Of a stretch of 64,000 bases of DNA, positions 9,863 to 17,966 are shown one piece after another. The notes beneath the pieces were generated by a model. It searched no databases and had not been told where the DNA came from. It saw nothing but the letters and a program-made list of their open reading frames with translations. Every line of letters begins with the position of its first letter. Position 1 is the first letter of the stretch. Both the position numbers and the translations under genes were made by a program. The DNA is from Actinoplanes sp. NBC_00393 (lineage in GTDB: Bacteria > Actinomycetota > Actinomycetes > Mycobacteriales > Micromonosporaceae), in assembly GCF_036053395.1 (NCBI RefSeq), contig NZ_CP107942.1, forward strand, positions 1,392,501-1,456,500, given 5' to 3'.

Positions 9863-10537
9863 TTATCGCGCGCCGCCCGGTCGCACCAGTCCCGTCTCGT
9901 AGGCGACGATCACCGCCTGTACCCGGTCACGCAGGTCGAGCTTGGCCAGGATCCGTTTCATGTGGGTCTTGATGGTCGACTCCTCGACGTACAGCTTGGT
10001 GGCGATCTCCACATTCGACAGACCCCGCGCCACCAGCGCCAGCACGTCGCGTTCACGCGCGGTCAACCCCTGCAGCCGGCGGACCATCGCCGGGTCCGGC
10101 GGCGCCGCCGCGGACATCTGATCAATCACGGTACGCGTGACCGACGGTGACAACAGCGACTCCCCGGCGGCGATCGTGTGAATGGCCTCGATCAGCTGCT
10201 CCGGCCGGGTCCGCTTGAGCAGGAACCCGGACGCGCCCGCGCTCAGCGCCCCGAACACGTAGTCGTCGTCCTCAAAAGTCGTCAGCATCAGCACCCGTGT
10301 CGCCGGCACCGTCTCACTCAGCTCGCGGGTGGCGGCGATGCCGTCCAACTGCGGCATCCGCACATCCATCAGCACCACGTCCGGCGTGGTGTCGGCGGCC
10401 AGGGTCACCGCCTCACGGCCGTCGGCGGCCTCACCGATGACGTCGATGCTGTCGTCGCTGGAGAGCACGGCCCGCAGCCCGGCGCGCATCAGGTCGTCGT
10501 CGTCGACGATCAAGACCCGCAACTGTCCGCCGCTCAT
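9863..10537 (-). CDS. NarL/LuxR-family response regulator
   Basis: A 224-residue protein with a CheY-like receiver (residues 5-122; acidic pair DDDD near 11-14, phospho-acceptor Asp in VVLMDVRMP, Lys in LLKRTRPEQ). A LuxR helix-turn-helix follows (residues ~155-215; LTARERDVLALVARGLSNVEIA, VKTH-type STIKTHMKRIL). It lies two bases downstream of the histidine kinase gene and is the obvious partner. The divergent MMPL exporter gene on the other side of the kinase is the likely regulated target. Confidence 0.95.
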   Translation of the reverse strand: MSGGQLRVLIVDDDDLMRAGLRAVLSSDDSIDVIGEAADGREAVTLAADTTPDVVLMDVRMPQLDGIAATRELSETVPATRVLMLTTFEDDDYVFGALSAGASGFLLKRTRPEQLIEAIHTIAAGESLLSPSVTRTVIDQMSAAAPPDPAMVRRLQGLTARERDVLALVARGLSNVEIATKLYVEESTIKTHMKRILAKLDLRDRVQAVIVAYETGLVRPGGAR

Positions 10538-10539
10538 TC

Positions 10540-11736
10540 CTATGCCAGCAATCCGGCCGGCATCGGCGGGTCGTACGGCAAGCGGGCCCGTAGCCGGAAC
10601 ACCCCGGTGCCCTCGTCCTTCGCCTCCAGCGTCCCGTCGAGCATGGCGACGCGCTCGCGCATCCCGACGATGCCCAGACCGCTGCCGGGCCGCGACTCCT
10701 TGCCCACCGGATTGCGCACCACGATCTCGACGGCCGACCGCCCGTACGCCATCCGCACGTCGGCCAGCCCCGAACCGTGCCGGGCCGCGTTGGTCAGCCC
10801 CTCCTGCAAGATCCGGTACGCCGCCCAGGCCACCCCGCTGGGCAGCCCGCGTGGCGCGCCCTCGAACGCGGTCGACACCCGCAGGCCACCGGCCCGGTGC
10901 TGGTCGACGAGCTCCTCGAGGTCGGCGGTGCTGGCCGGCGCCGGGCCGGCCAGCGGGGCCCGCTCCCGCAACGCGTGGACCAGCCGGTCGATGTCGACGA
11001 TCGTCGCCCGTGCCACCTCCTCGATCGTCTCGATGGCCGCGCGGGAGCGCTCGGGATCGCGCTCGTGCAGCAGCCGGGCCGCGCCGGCCTGCACCAGGAT
11101 CACGTTGATCGCGTGCCCGGCCGAGTCGTGCAGCTCACGGGAGATCCGGGTGCGCTCCTGAGCCACGGCCACATGCTGCTGCGACTGATGCTGCATCTCT
11201 CGCAGCCGGCCGGTCACCACCAGCTCGGAGATGCGCTCGCGCCGCAGGCGGCTGCGGTCACCGGCCGTCCACACCAGCCCGAACATCGCGACCCAGGCGA
11301 TCACGCCGGACGACATGGCCAGGAACGAGTTGCCGTCGAGAACCATCAGAGCGACCGCGATCGGCAGGAAGGCCGCGACGCCGGCCGCCGCCAGCGTCCG
11401 CCGCTGTGGCGCCTCCTCGCTGATCACGGTCTCGGCGATCGCGTAGGTGGCGATCAGCGGGCCGGGCGGCACGTCGAGGCCGTAGTCCAGGCCGAGGAGC
11501 AGCAGCGAGGCGAACGCGGTGAGGGCGTAGACCGCGATGGGCCCGTGCCGCAGGAACAGCAGCGGAAGGGTGGAGGCGAGGGTCAGCACGACCCCCATCG
11601 CATCGAGCGGGTGGAAGCCCGGCTCCGCAGCGCCGAGGCCGCCCTCGTGCAGCATCACGAGAGTGAAGACAGCGGCGGTCAGTGCCGCCACAGCGTCCAC
11701 CGCCGCGCGGCTCGGCGCTCCGATCCGAATATTCAC
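10540..11736 (-). CDS. Sensor histidine kinase (HisKA_3 family)
   Basis: A 398-residue membrane kinase. The N-terminal half has about six hydrophobic helices with almost no extracellular loops, so it may sense the membrane itself or an intramembrane ligand. The dimerisation/phosphorylation helix reads RTRISRELHDSAGHAINVIL with the phospho-His near residue 203. The HATPase region has NAARHGSG and GSGLGIVGMRERV. The start used is a GTG at 11736. It shares a 166-bp upstream region with the divergent MMPL exporter gene, which contains a CCCCC-TCA-GGGGG dyad. Confidence 0.93.
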   Translation of the reverse strand: MNIRIGAPSRAAVDAVAALTAAVFTLVMLHEGGLGAAEPGFHPLDAMGVVLTLASTLPLLFLRHGPIAVYALTAFASLLLLGLDYGLDVPPGPLIATYAIAETVISEEAPQRRTLAAAGVAAFLPIAVALMVLDGNSFLAMSSGVIAWVAMFGLVWTAGDRSRLRRERISELVVTGRLREMQHQSQQHVAVAQERTRISRELHDSAGHAINVILVQAGAARLLHERDPERSRAAIETIEEVARATIVDIDRLVHALRERAPLAGPAPASTADLEELVDQHRAGGLRVSTAFEGAPRGLPSGVAWAAYRILQEGLTNAARHGSGLADVRMAYGRSAVEIVVRNPVGKESRPGSGLGIVGMRERVAMLDGTLEAKDEGTGVFRLRARLPYDPPMPAGLLA

Positions 11737-11795
11737 CCGGCCAGCGTACGGCGGTGATCCCGCGGGCCGAGTCCCTCGCAGGAAGCATTCGACAT

Positions 11796-11808
11796 CCCCC
11801 TCAGGGGG
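11796..11808. promoter_or_regulatory. CCCCC-TCA-GGGGG dyad between kinase and MMPL genes
   Basis: A perfect 5+5-bp inverted repeat lies in the 166-bp region between the divergent histidine kinase gene (start 11736) and the MMPL exporter gene (start 11903). Its position suggests an operator for the LuxR-type response regulator. That is inference from location and symmetry. Confidence 0.4.
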
Positions 11809-11902
11809 TACGAGCGAAGCCCACTCCAGAGCGTTTCGGCGAAGCGTCCTGCCGCCCTAGCGTCACGTTCCGTGAACCGACCATCGGCTCGACGGAGGAG
11901 AA

Positions 11903-14047
11903 ATGACCGGAACGGTGGCTGAGGCTCCCACCCGGATCAGAGGGCGCAGCGTTTTCGAACGGTTGGCGGACTGGTCCTATCGGCGCCGCTGGACCGCCCT
12001 GCTGCTGTGGATGCTGGTCCTGGCCGGGGTCACGGCCGGGGCCGGTCTGGCCGGCGGCGACTTCCGCAACGACTTCACGCTGCCCGGCGCCGAGTCGCAG
12101 CAGGCCCAGGACGTGCTCGCTGACCGGATGCCCACTCAGGCCGGCGCCACGCTGCAGATCGTCGTGCAGGATCCGGGTGGCGTCGACCGGAGTGCGGTCG
12201 ACGCCATGCTGGGTCCGGTGCGGGGTTTGCCGCACGTGGTGGACGTGGTCGTGCCGGAGTCCGCGGTGTCGGCGGACGGCACCATCGCGTACGCGACGGT
12301 GACGCTGGACGTCGCTGCCGAGGCGATGCCGGCCGACGACACCCGCCGGATCATCGACACCGCACGCGGAGCCGGGGGAGACGGCTTGACCGTCGAGGTC
12401 GGTGGCGATCCGGCCCGCGCCGCCGACGAGGCCGAGGGCGGTGCCGCCGAGGGCGCCGGGCTGCTCGCCGCGCTGGTCGTGCTGGTCCTGCTCTTCGGCT
12501 CGCTGCTGGCCGCCAGCCTGCCGATCGTCATCGCGATCTTCGCGGTCGGCTCGGCGATCGGCCTGGTCACCCTCGCTTCGCACGTGGCCACCGTCGCCGA
12601 CTTCACCACCCCGCTGCTCATCCTGGTCGGCCTCGGTGTGGGCATCGACTACGCCCTGCTGGTCTTCTCCCGTTTCCGTAGTGAGCTGACCAGCGGATCC
12701 GACCGGGCCGAAGCGGTGCGCAGGGCGCTGGACACCGCCGGGCGTACCGTCTTCTTCGCCGGCACCACCGTGATCATCGCGCTGCTCGGGCTGGTGCTGC
12801 TCGGCCTCGGCGCGCTCCAGGGCGTGGCCGTCGCCCTCGCCGTGACGGTGCTGGTCACCATGCTGGCCGCGCTGACCCTGCTGCCCGCCCTGCTGAGCCT
12901 TTTCGGCGCCCGGCTGGAACGCACCATGGCTCGCCGGCGGGAGAAGGCGGGCCGGGCGTCCCGTGAGGAGGGCCGGCAGTGGCGCCGGTGGAGCGACGCG
13001 GTGGCCCGCCGACCATGGCCGGCCGTCCTGTTGCCGCTGATCGCCCTGCTCGCGCTGGCCGCGCCGGTGCTCGACATGCGCCTCGGTTTCGCCGACGCCG
13101 GCAACGACGCCGACAGCAAGACCAGCACCCGGGCGTACGAGTTGCTGGCCGAAGGCTTCGGCGCCGGCTTCAACGGCCCGCTCGTGGTCGTCGTGGACGC
13201 CGGTGACCAGGCCGCGCAGCCGGCGGCCGAGGCCGTCCAGCAGGCGATGGCTGCCACGCCCGGGGTTGCGGCCGTCATCCCGCCGATCCCCGCACCGGAC
13301 GGTGGGGTCGCCACCGTGATCGCCTACCCGGAGTCGGCCCCGCAGGACGAGGCGACCGAGGAACTGGTGGCCACCCTGCGCGACGACGTGCTGGCCCCGG
13401 TGGCCCGCGACAACGGCGTGACGGTGCTGGTGGGCGGCCCGACCGCCGCGGTCATCGACGTGTCCACCGCGATCGCGGCGCGGCTGCCGCTGTTCGTCGG
13501 CGTCGTGGTCGGTCTGTCCGCGCTGCTGCTGCTCGTGCTGTTCCGCTCGCTGCTGATCCCGGTGAAGGCGGCGATCCTCAACCTGCTCAGCGTGGGCGCG
13601 GCCATGGGCGTGATCACCCTGGTCTTCCAGCACGGCGCGTTCGGTGTGCCACCCGGCCCGATCGAGGCGTACGTCCCGGTCATGATCTTCGCGATCGTCT
13701 TCGGGCTGTCGATGGACTACGAGGTGTTCCTGCTGGCCCGCATGCACGAGGAGTGGGAACGCACCCGTGACGCCCGTGGTGCGGTCCGCGAGGGCCTGGC
13801 CACGACCGGCCGGGTGGTCACCGCCGCGGCCGCGATCATGGTGGTGGTGTTCGGGGCGTTCGTGCTCTCGCCGGACCGGATGCTGCAGCAGTTCGGCCTG
13901 GGTCTGGCGGTGGCGGTTCTGATCGACGCGGTGGTCATCCGCTGCCTGCTGCTGCCGGCCGCGATGCACCTCTTCGGCGCCCGGGCCTGGTGGTTGCCGG
14001 CCGGGCTGGCCCGCCGCCTGCCACGGTTGGCCCTGGAACACCGGTAG
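11903..14047 (+). CDS. MMPL/RND-family membrane transporter
   Basis: A 714-residue protein with two repeated halves, each with one helix, a periplasmic domain and about five helices. The first half has GVGIDYALLVFSRFR (residues ~248-262) and the second has FGLSMDYEVFLLARMHEEW (~602-620). These are the conserved MMPL segments that hold the proton-relay Asp and Tyr. Such proteins export lipids or hydrophobic drugs. It is divergent from the two-component operon, so a drug or membrane-stress efflux pump induced by that system is likely. A GGAGGAG ribosome binding site sits just before the ATG. A strong hairpin follows the gene. Confidence 0.93.
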   Translation: MTGTVAEAPTRIRGRSVFERLADWSYRRRWTALLLWMLVLAGVTAGAGLAGGDFRNDFTLPGAESQQAQDVLADRMPTQAGATLQIVVQDPGGVDRSAVDAMLGPVRGLPHVVDVVVPESAVSADGTIAYATVTLDVAAEAMPADDTRRIIDTARGAGGDGLTVEVGGDPARAADEAEGGAAEGAGLLAALVVLVLLFGSLLAASLPIVIAIFAVGSAIGLVTLASHVATVADFTTPLLILVGLGVGIDYALLVFSRFRSELTSGSDRAEAVRRALDTAGRTVFFAGTTVIIALLGLVLLGLGALQGVAVALAVTVLVTMLAALTLLPALLSLFGARLERTMARRREKAGRASREEGRQWRRWSDAVARRPWPAVLLPLIALLALAAPVLDMRLGFADAGNDADSKTSTRAYELLAEGFGAGFNGPLVVVVDAGDQAAQPAAEAVQQAMAATPGVAAVIPPIPAPDGGVATVIAYPESAPQDEATEELVATLRDDVLAPVARDNGVTVLVGGPTAAVIDVSTAIAARLPLFVGVVVGLSALLLLVLFRSLLIPVKAAILNLLSVGAAMGVITLVFQHGAFGVPPGPIEAYVPVMIFAIVFGLSMDYEVFLLARMHEEWERTRDARGAVREGLATTGRVVTAAAAIMVVVFGAFVLSPDRMLQQFGLGLAVAVLIDAVVIRCLLLPAAMHLFGARAWWLPAGLARRLPRLALEHR

Positions 14048-14060
14048 AGCGTGGTGTGAG

Positions 14061-14099
14061 CGGGCCCGCCGCGGGTAATCCATGAGTGCGGCGGGCCCG
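14061..14099 (+). terminator. Hairpin terminator after the MMPL gene
   Basis: Perfect 12-bp arms CGGGCCCGCCGC (14061-14072) and GCGGCGGGCCCG (14088-14099) flank a 15-nt loop, beginning 14 bases after the MMPL stop codon. There is no T-tract. Confidence 0.65.
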
Positions 14100-14212
14100 T
14101 CGGAAGGGGTCGCCCTGACGACGGATGACTCCAATGGGCGACGAGTTTAACCTCACAGAGCGTTACATTCGCCCGATGTGGGCTGTCCGTGGCAGGTAGC
14201 CTTCAGCCCGCT

Positions 14213-15067
14213 ATGCCCAATGTCGCCCTTGATCGCCTCCGTGTCCCCAGCCGTCCGGTCCCCAGCGCAACGGCCTCCGCCAGCCCGGCCTCCGGCAGCC
14301 CCGCGGCCGGCACTCTGGTTCCCGCCAGCCTGGTGCCCGGCGGACCGGCTGCGCACCCGTCGCGCAAGCGGCTGCTGCTCGTCTTCGGCGCTGTCGTGGT
14401 CATCCTGGCCGCGGTCAACGTCGCCGCGAAGTTCGGTCCGCCGCACACCGGGCTGGTGGCCGGCCCGCTCGTCGCGCTCGGTCTCGTCCTGCTCGGCCGG
14501 CGCGCCGGCCTGAGCTGGCACGACATGGGCCTCTCGCGGCGCACGCTGGTGCCCGGCCTGAAGTACGCCGTCGGCGCCGTCCTCGCGGTCGCCGTGGTCT
14601 ATGCGATCGGCGTCGCCATCCCCGCTACCCGGCCGGCGTTCGACGACGTCCGCTACCACCTGCACATCAGCGCGGCCCTGATGACCGCTTTCGTGGTGGT
14701 GCCCCTCGGCACCGTGCTCCTCGAGGAGGTGGCCTTCCGCGGCGTCCTCCTCGGCCTGGTCAACCGCCGCCGCGGCGCGGTCTGGGCGAGCGTCACCTCG
14801 TCGGTGCTGTTCGGCCTCTGGCACATCCTGCCCTCGCTGCGCCTCGCCGAGGCCAACGGCGCGGTCGGCGCAGCGCTCGGCACCGACGCCGCGGGCCAAG
14901 CCCTGGCCGTCGCCGGAGCGGTCGCCTTCACCGCGGTAGCCGGCCTGCTGCTCTGCGAACTACGCCGCCGCAGCGGCAGCCTGCTCGCCGCGGCGGCCCT
15001 CCACTGGGCGACGAACGGCCTGGGCCTACTGGTAACCGCAGCCCTGGCCACGATCCGTCTAGCCTGA
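14213..15067 (+). CDS. CPBP family intramembrane metalloprotease
   Basis: A 284-residue membrane protein. After a Pro/Ala/Ser-rich cytoplasmic N-terminus of about 45 residues come six to eight hydrophobic helices. The CPBP (Abi/CAAX protease) signature is complete: EEVAFRG (residues ~169-175) for motif 1, LFGLWHILPS for motif 2, and ALHWATNGLG for motif 3, giving the Glu-Glu, His and His/Asn metal and catalytic positions. Family members cleave prenylated or signal-type peptides, or act in bacteriocin immunity. The start is uncertain: a GTG at 14189 would add eight residues, and neither has a strong ribosome binding site. Confidence 0.88.
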   Translation: MPNVALDRLRVPSRPVPSATASASPASGSPAAGTLVPASLVPGGPAAHPSRKRLLLVFGAVVVILAAVNVAAKFGPPHTGLVAGPLVALGLVLLGRRAGLSWHDMGLSRRTLVPGLKYAVGAVLAVAVVYAIGVAIPATRPAFDDVRYHLHISAALMTAFVVVPLGTVLLEEVAFRGVLLGLVNRRRGAVWASVTSSVLFGLWHILPSLRLAEANGAVGAALGTDAAGQALAVAGAVAFTAVAGLLLCELRRRSGSLLAAAALHWATNGLGLLVTAALATIRLA

Positions 15068-15088
15068 GCTGCCCTGCCGTGCCAGCGG

Positions 15089-15736
15089 CTACGGCGTGAC
15101 CAAGCCGGTCTGGTAAGCGATCACCACCAACTGCGCCCGATCCCGGGCCCCAAGCTTCCCCATCGCCCTGCTCACATGGGTCCGGGCAGTCTCCGGACTG
15201 AGAAACAAAGCCGCCCCGATCTCATCGTTGCGCAACCCTTGACCGACCAGCGCCACCACCTCCCGCTCCCGCTCGGTCAGCACCCCCAACCTCTCCGAAG
15301 CAGTCCGCCGCGCCGTGAACTGGCTGATCAACCGCCGCGTGATCCGCGGTGCCAAGAGGGCATCGCCGGCCGCCACCACCCGGATGCCGTGCAGCAGTTC
15401 CGCCGGTCCGGCGTCCTTCAGCAGGAACCCACTGGCACCGGCCTGCAAGCCCTCGAACACGTACGCGTCCGTGTCATAGGTGGTCAGGATCAGGATGCGA
15501 ACCCGCTGCAGTCCGGGTACCGCAGCGATCCGCCGGGTCGCCTCGATCCCGTCGACCTTCGGCATCCGGATGTCCATCAGCACGACATCGGGGCACGTGA
15601 GCCGGGCCAGTTCCACGGCCTGCGCCCCGTCGGCAGCCTCCCCGACCACCTCGATGTCGTCCTCGACGTCGAGCAGCAACCGGAACCCGGACCGCACCAA
15701 CTTCTCGTCCTCGGCGAGCAGTACCCGGATGCTCAT
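15089..15736 (-). CDS. NarL/LuxR-family response regulator
   Basis: A 215-residue protein starting MSIRVLLAEDEKLVRSGF. Its receiver domain has the phospho-acceptor Asp in VVLMDIRMPKVDG and the Lys in FLLKDAGPAE. The LuxR DNA-binding helices are LTEREREVVALVGQGLRNDEIG and ARTHVSRAMGKL. Its ATG overlaps the TGA of the kinase gene by four bases (ATGA), giving a coupled two-component pair. The small membrane gene divergent from the kinase (16965) could be a target. Confidence 0.95.
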   Translation of the reverse strand: MSIRVLLAEDEKLVRSGFRLLLDVEDDIEVVGEAADGAQAVELARLTCPDVVLMDIRMPKVDGIEATRRIAAVPGLQRVRILILTTYDTDAYVFEGLQAGASGFLLKDAGPAELLHGIRVVAAGDALLAPRITRRLISQFTARRTASERLGVLTEREREVVALVGQGLRNDEIGAALFLSPETARTHVSRAMGKLGARDRAQLVVIAYQTGLVTP

Positions 15737-16836
15737 GCCGGGACCAGCGGCAGCCGGGCGGTCACCGCGAACCCGCCACCCGGCACCGGCCCGGCGTCGA
15801 ACTCCCCGCCGAGCAGCCGGCACCGCTCCCGCATCCCGAGCAGCCCCCGGCCAGGCCGTTCCGCTTCGGCCGGGCCGGCGCCGTCATCAGCGACCCGCAC
15901 CAGCACGGCATCAGCGCCACAGTCCAGCGCCACCGTCACCCGGGTCGCCCCGGCATGCCGGATCACGTTGGTGATCGACTCCTGCACGATCCGGTACACC
16001 GCGCTCCCCACCACTTTCGGCACATCCGGGGGCAGGGAACAGGCCGCGACGTCCACCTCCAGCCCCGCCTGCCGGGCCCGGTCGGCGAGGTCGTCGATGC
16101 CCTCCAGACCGGGAAGTTGCAGTACGCCCAGCACCGCCCGCATCTCCTCCAACGCCCGCGAACTGGTCTCCTCGATCACCCGCAACGCCTCCCGTGCCTG
16201 CTCAGGCCGTTTGTCCAGGACGTGGGCGGTGACGCCGGACTGGACGTTGATGATCGCGATGGCGTGCGCCACGGTGTCGTGGACCTCCCGGGCGATGCGC
16301 AGCCGTTCCGCGTCGGCCCGCGCCTGCCCTTCCCGTACCGCGCGTTCCACCGCGTCGGCCGCGATGACCCGGCGGGACCGGACGCTCTCACCGAGCGCGG
16401 CGCTCATGATCGAGGCGCCGATCCGGAAGAACACCCAGCCGATCGCGGCCCGCGGTTCGATGTCGGTCGCCGCGGCCAGCCAGCAGACGGTCAGCACGGT
16501 GATCCCGCCGCCGGCGATGAACAGCGACCGCCGGCCGTCGCCGAGGGCGGTCAGCGTGTAGAGGGCCACGAACAGCCCGAGCCAGCCGGGCCCGTCCGGA
16601 TAGTCGAGGGCGTAGTAGGTCACGCTGGCGAGCGCGGTGACGGCGAAGACCGGGACCGGCCACCGGCGGCGCACCACGATGACTGCACCACTGAGGATCA
16701 GGAGCAGGTACCCCGTACCGGGAAGGGTCTTCTGCCCTGCGTTGTCGCTGGCCAGCGTGCCCTGCACCTGCATGACCGTGATGAACAGCGCGAAAAGCAG
16801 ATCCTGCGCCCAGACCGGCGGGCGGAACAACCGCAT
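15733..16836 (-). CDS. Sensor histidine kinase (HisKA_3 family)
   Basis: A 367-residue kinase with four to five transmembrane helices in the first ~125 residues. The dimerisation helix RIAREVHDTVAHAIAIINVQ carries the phospho-His near residue 186, and the HATPase domain shows NVIRHAGATR, DDGAGPAE and GRGLLGMRERCRLLGG. It resembles DesK/LiaS-like Gram-positive kinases that sense envelope state. It forms an operon with the overlapping response regulator. The 128-bp region to the divergent small membrane protein presumably contains both promoters. Confidence 0.93.
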   Translation of the reverse strand: MRLFRPPVWAQDLLFALFITVMQVQGTLASDNAGQKTLPGTGYLLLILSGAVIVVRRRWPVPVFAVTALASVTYYALDYPDGPGWLGLFVALYTLTALGDGRRSLFIAGGGITVLTVCWLAAATDIEPRAAIGWVFFRIGASIMSAALGESVRSRRVIAADAVERAVREGQARADAERLRIAREVHDTVAHAIAIINVQSGVTAHVLDKRPEQAREALRVIEETSSRALEEMRAVLGVLQLPGLEGIDDLADRARQAGLEVDVAACSLPPDVPKVVGSAVYRIVQESITNVIRHAGATRVTVALDCGADAVLVRVADDGAGPAEAERPGRGLLGMRERCRLLGGEFDAGPVPGGGFAVTARLPLVPA

Positions 16837-16964
16837 GCCGCGATGATAGGCCGCCCGGCCACCCCGGCTCGTACGTCGAAAAGCGTCTTTCCTTACGCCC
16901 TCCGGCAGACGCGGCCGGCTCGCGACGGGCGCGACGATCGGTGGAAACGACCGAAGGAGAGATC

Positions 16965-17246
16965 ATGCTCGGCACCGGGCGTCTGCTACCCACCCTGCTC
17001 GCCGTGATCGGCCTGGCCGGCGTCGTCCTCGGATGGCGCGCGATAACCCGGGCGCAGCGCAACACCGCGATCGTCGCCCTGGCCGCCGGCCTGCTCAGCT
17101 CCATCGTCGGCGCCCTGCATGCGGCCAACGCCGCAGGCGGCCTCGGCACCGGAAACGGCCTGGCCGGCGCCGTCCTCGCAGTCGCCCTCGGGGTGGTCAG
17201 CCTGCTTCTGGGCGGGCTGGCGCTGATCCGTTCCCGTCGGGCGTAG
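16965..17246 (+). CDS. Small membrane protein, DUF6223-like
   Basis: A 93-residue protein with three hydrophobic helices (about residues 7-25, 35-52 and 62-85) rich in Gly/Ala/Leu, ending in a basic tail RSRRA. It resembles the DUF6223 small membrane family of actinomycetes, of unknown function. The ATG at 16965 is well placed behind GAAGGAGAG; a GTG at 16941 is in frame but less likely. The gene ends with a TAG that is in frame with the following ORF, so the two form a continuous frame interrupted only by this amber codon. Confidence 0.7.
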   Translation: MLGTGRLLPTLLAVIGLAGVVLGWRAITRAQRNTAIVALAAGLLSSIVGALHAANAAGGLGTGNGLAGAVLAVALGVVSLLLGGLALIRSRRA

Positions 17247-17264
17247 ACCCGGGCCGCCAAGGCA

Positions 17265-17555
17265 TTGCGCGGCAACGGCTTGGCCACCCACGTGGTCGAC
17301 ACCGCCGAGGACGCCCGCCGCCTCGTCGCCGAACTCGTGCGGCGCGACCGAACGGTCTTCACCGCCCAGAGCGAAACCCTGCGGGTCTCCGGCATCTCCG
17401 CCGACCTGCGCACCTACAGCGTGCCCCGCGAGAACGAGCGCCTCCAGGAACGCTACGGCCAGACCTCCTTCCTGGGCCGCATTCTGATCCTCGAGCGCGA
17501 AGGCTTCCCCGACCGGGGCACGGTGATCATCATCCGCGAGCCGATCGGTTTCTAG
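17265..17555 (+). CDS. Hypothetical protein, in frame with the preceding gene
   Basis: A 96-residue reading frame with strong GC bias at third positions. It looks like a small alpha/beta protein (VVDTAEDARRLVAELVRRDR, SFLGRILILEREGFPDRG). No family was recognised. The only starts are a TTG at 17265 or a GTG at 17292, both with weak ribosome binding sites. The frame is the same as that of the upstream membrane gene, separated by TAG plus six codons. It may be a separate gene with a poor start, a readthrough extension of the membrane protein, or a gene split by a nonsense mutation. A rho-independent terminator follows immediately, which supports expression from upstream. Confidence 0.5.
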   Translation: MRGNGLATHVVDTAEDARRLVAELVRRDRTVFTAQSETLRVSGISADLRTYSVPRENERLQERYGQTSFLGRILILEREGFPDRGTVIIIREPIGF

Positions 17556-17588
17556 GCCGCAGCGCGACTCCAGCGATGCGGCTTTTTT
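17556..17588 (+). terminator. Rho-independent terminator
   Basis: GCCGCA (17556-17561) pairs with TGCGGC (17577-17582) around a 15-nt loop and is followed directly by TTTTTT. It begins at the first base after the stop codon of the 17265-17555 frame. Confidence 0.75.
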
Positions 17589-17966
17589 ATCGGTACGCGT
17601 GACATGCGCTCTGCCGTTCGCCCAGCGACCACCTGCAACGCAGGGCCCCAGCGCCCCCGCCGGGCTTATGCAGCGGGTCACCCTCGCGACCGATCCGCAC
17701 GCCGGGCCCCAGCGCGGCCCCGGCAGGCGAACGGGCTGGCGCTGAGGGCTGTTCCGGACGCCTTGAAACGACCCTGAGGGCCAGCCGGACCACCTGCATC
17801 AGCCCGGCGGCCGCGTTGCGGCCGGGAGCGGCTGCCGGTCGCGTCGTAGTGGGGGACGGGCACGATGCGGCGGAACGGCGTCGCGCGTACCGATGAAGGA
17901 GCGTGAGCGGCAAGCTCAGATGGAAATAGCCCGAGATGCTGTGGTTAGTCCGTATCGTCAGCGGTG
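17589..17966. other. Intergenic region without a recognisable gene
   Basis: About 380 bases between the terminator and the chemoreceptor gene. Short frames on both strands have Arg/Pro/Ala-rich translations with no family resemblance. The last ~80 bases are less GC-rich (around TGGAAATAGCCC and TTAGTCCGTATC) and probably hold the chemoreceptor promoter. No riboswitch or RNA gene was recognised. Confidence 0.5.

Noticed and set aside
11801..14134. A 777-codon open frame on the minus strand
   Set aside because: It is antisense to the MMPL transporter and composed of Gln/His/Arg/Gly-rich filler typical of shadow frames in very GC-rich DNA.
17587..17913. A 108-codon minus-strand frame in the intergenic region before the chemoreceptor
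   Set aside because: Its translation is Arg/Pro/Ala-rich with no family resemblance and no good ribosome binding site.
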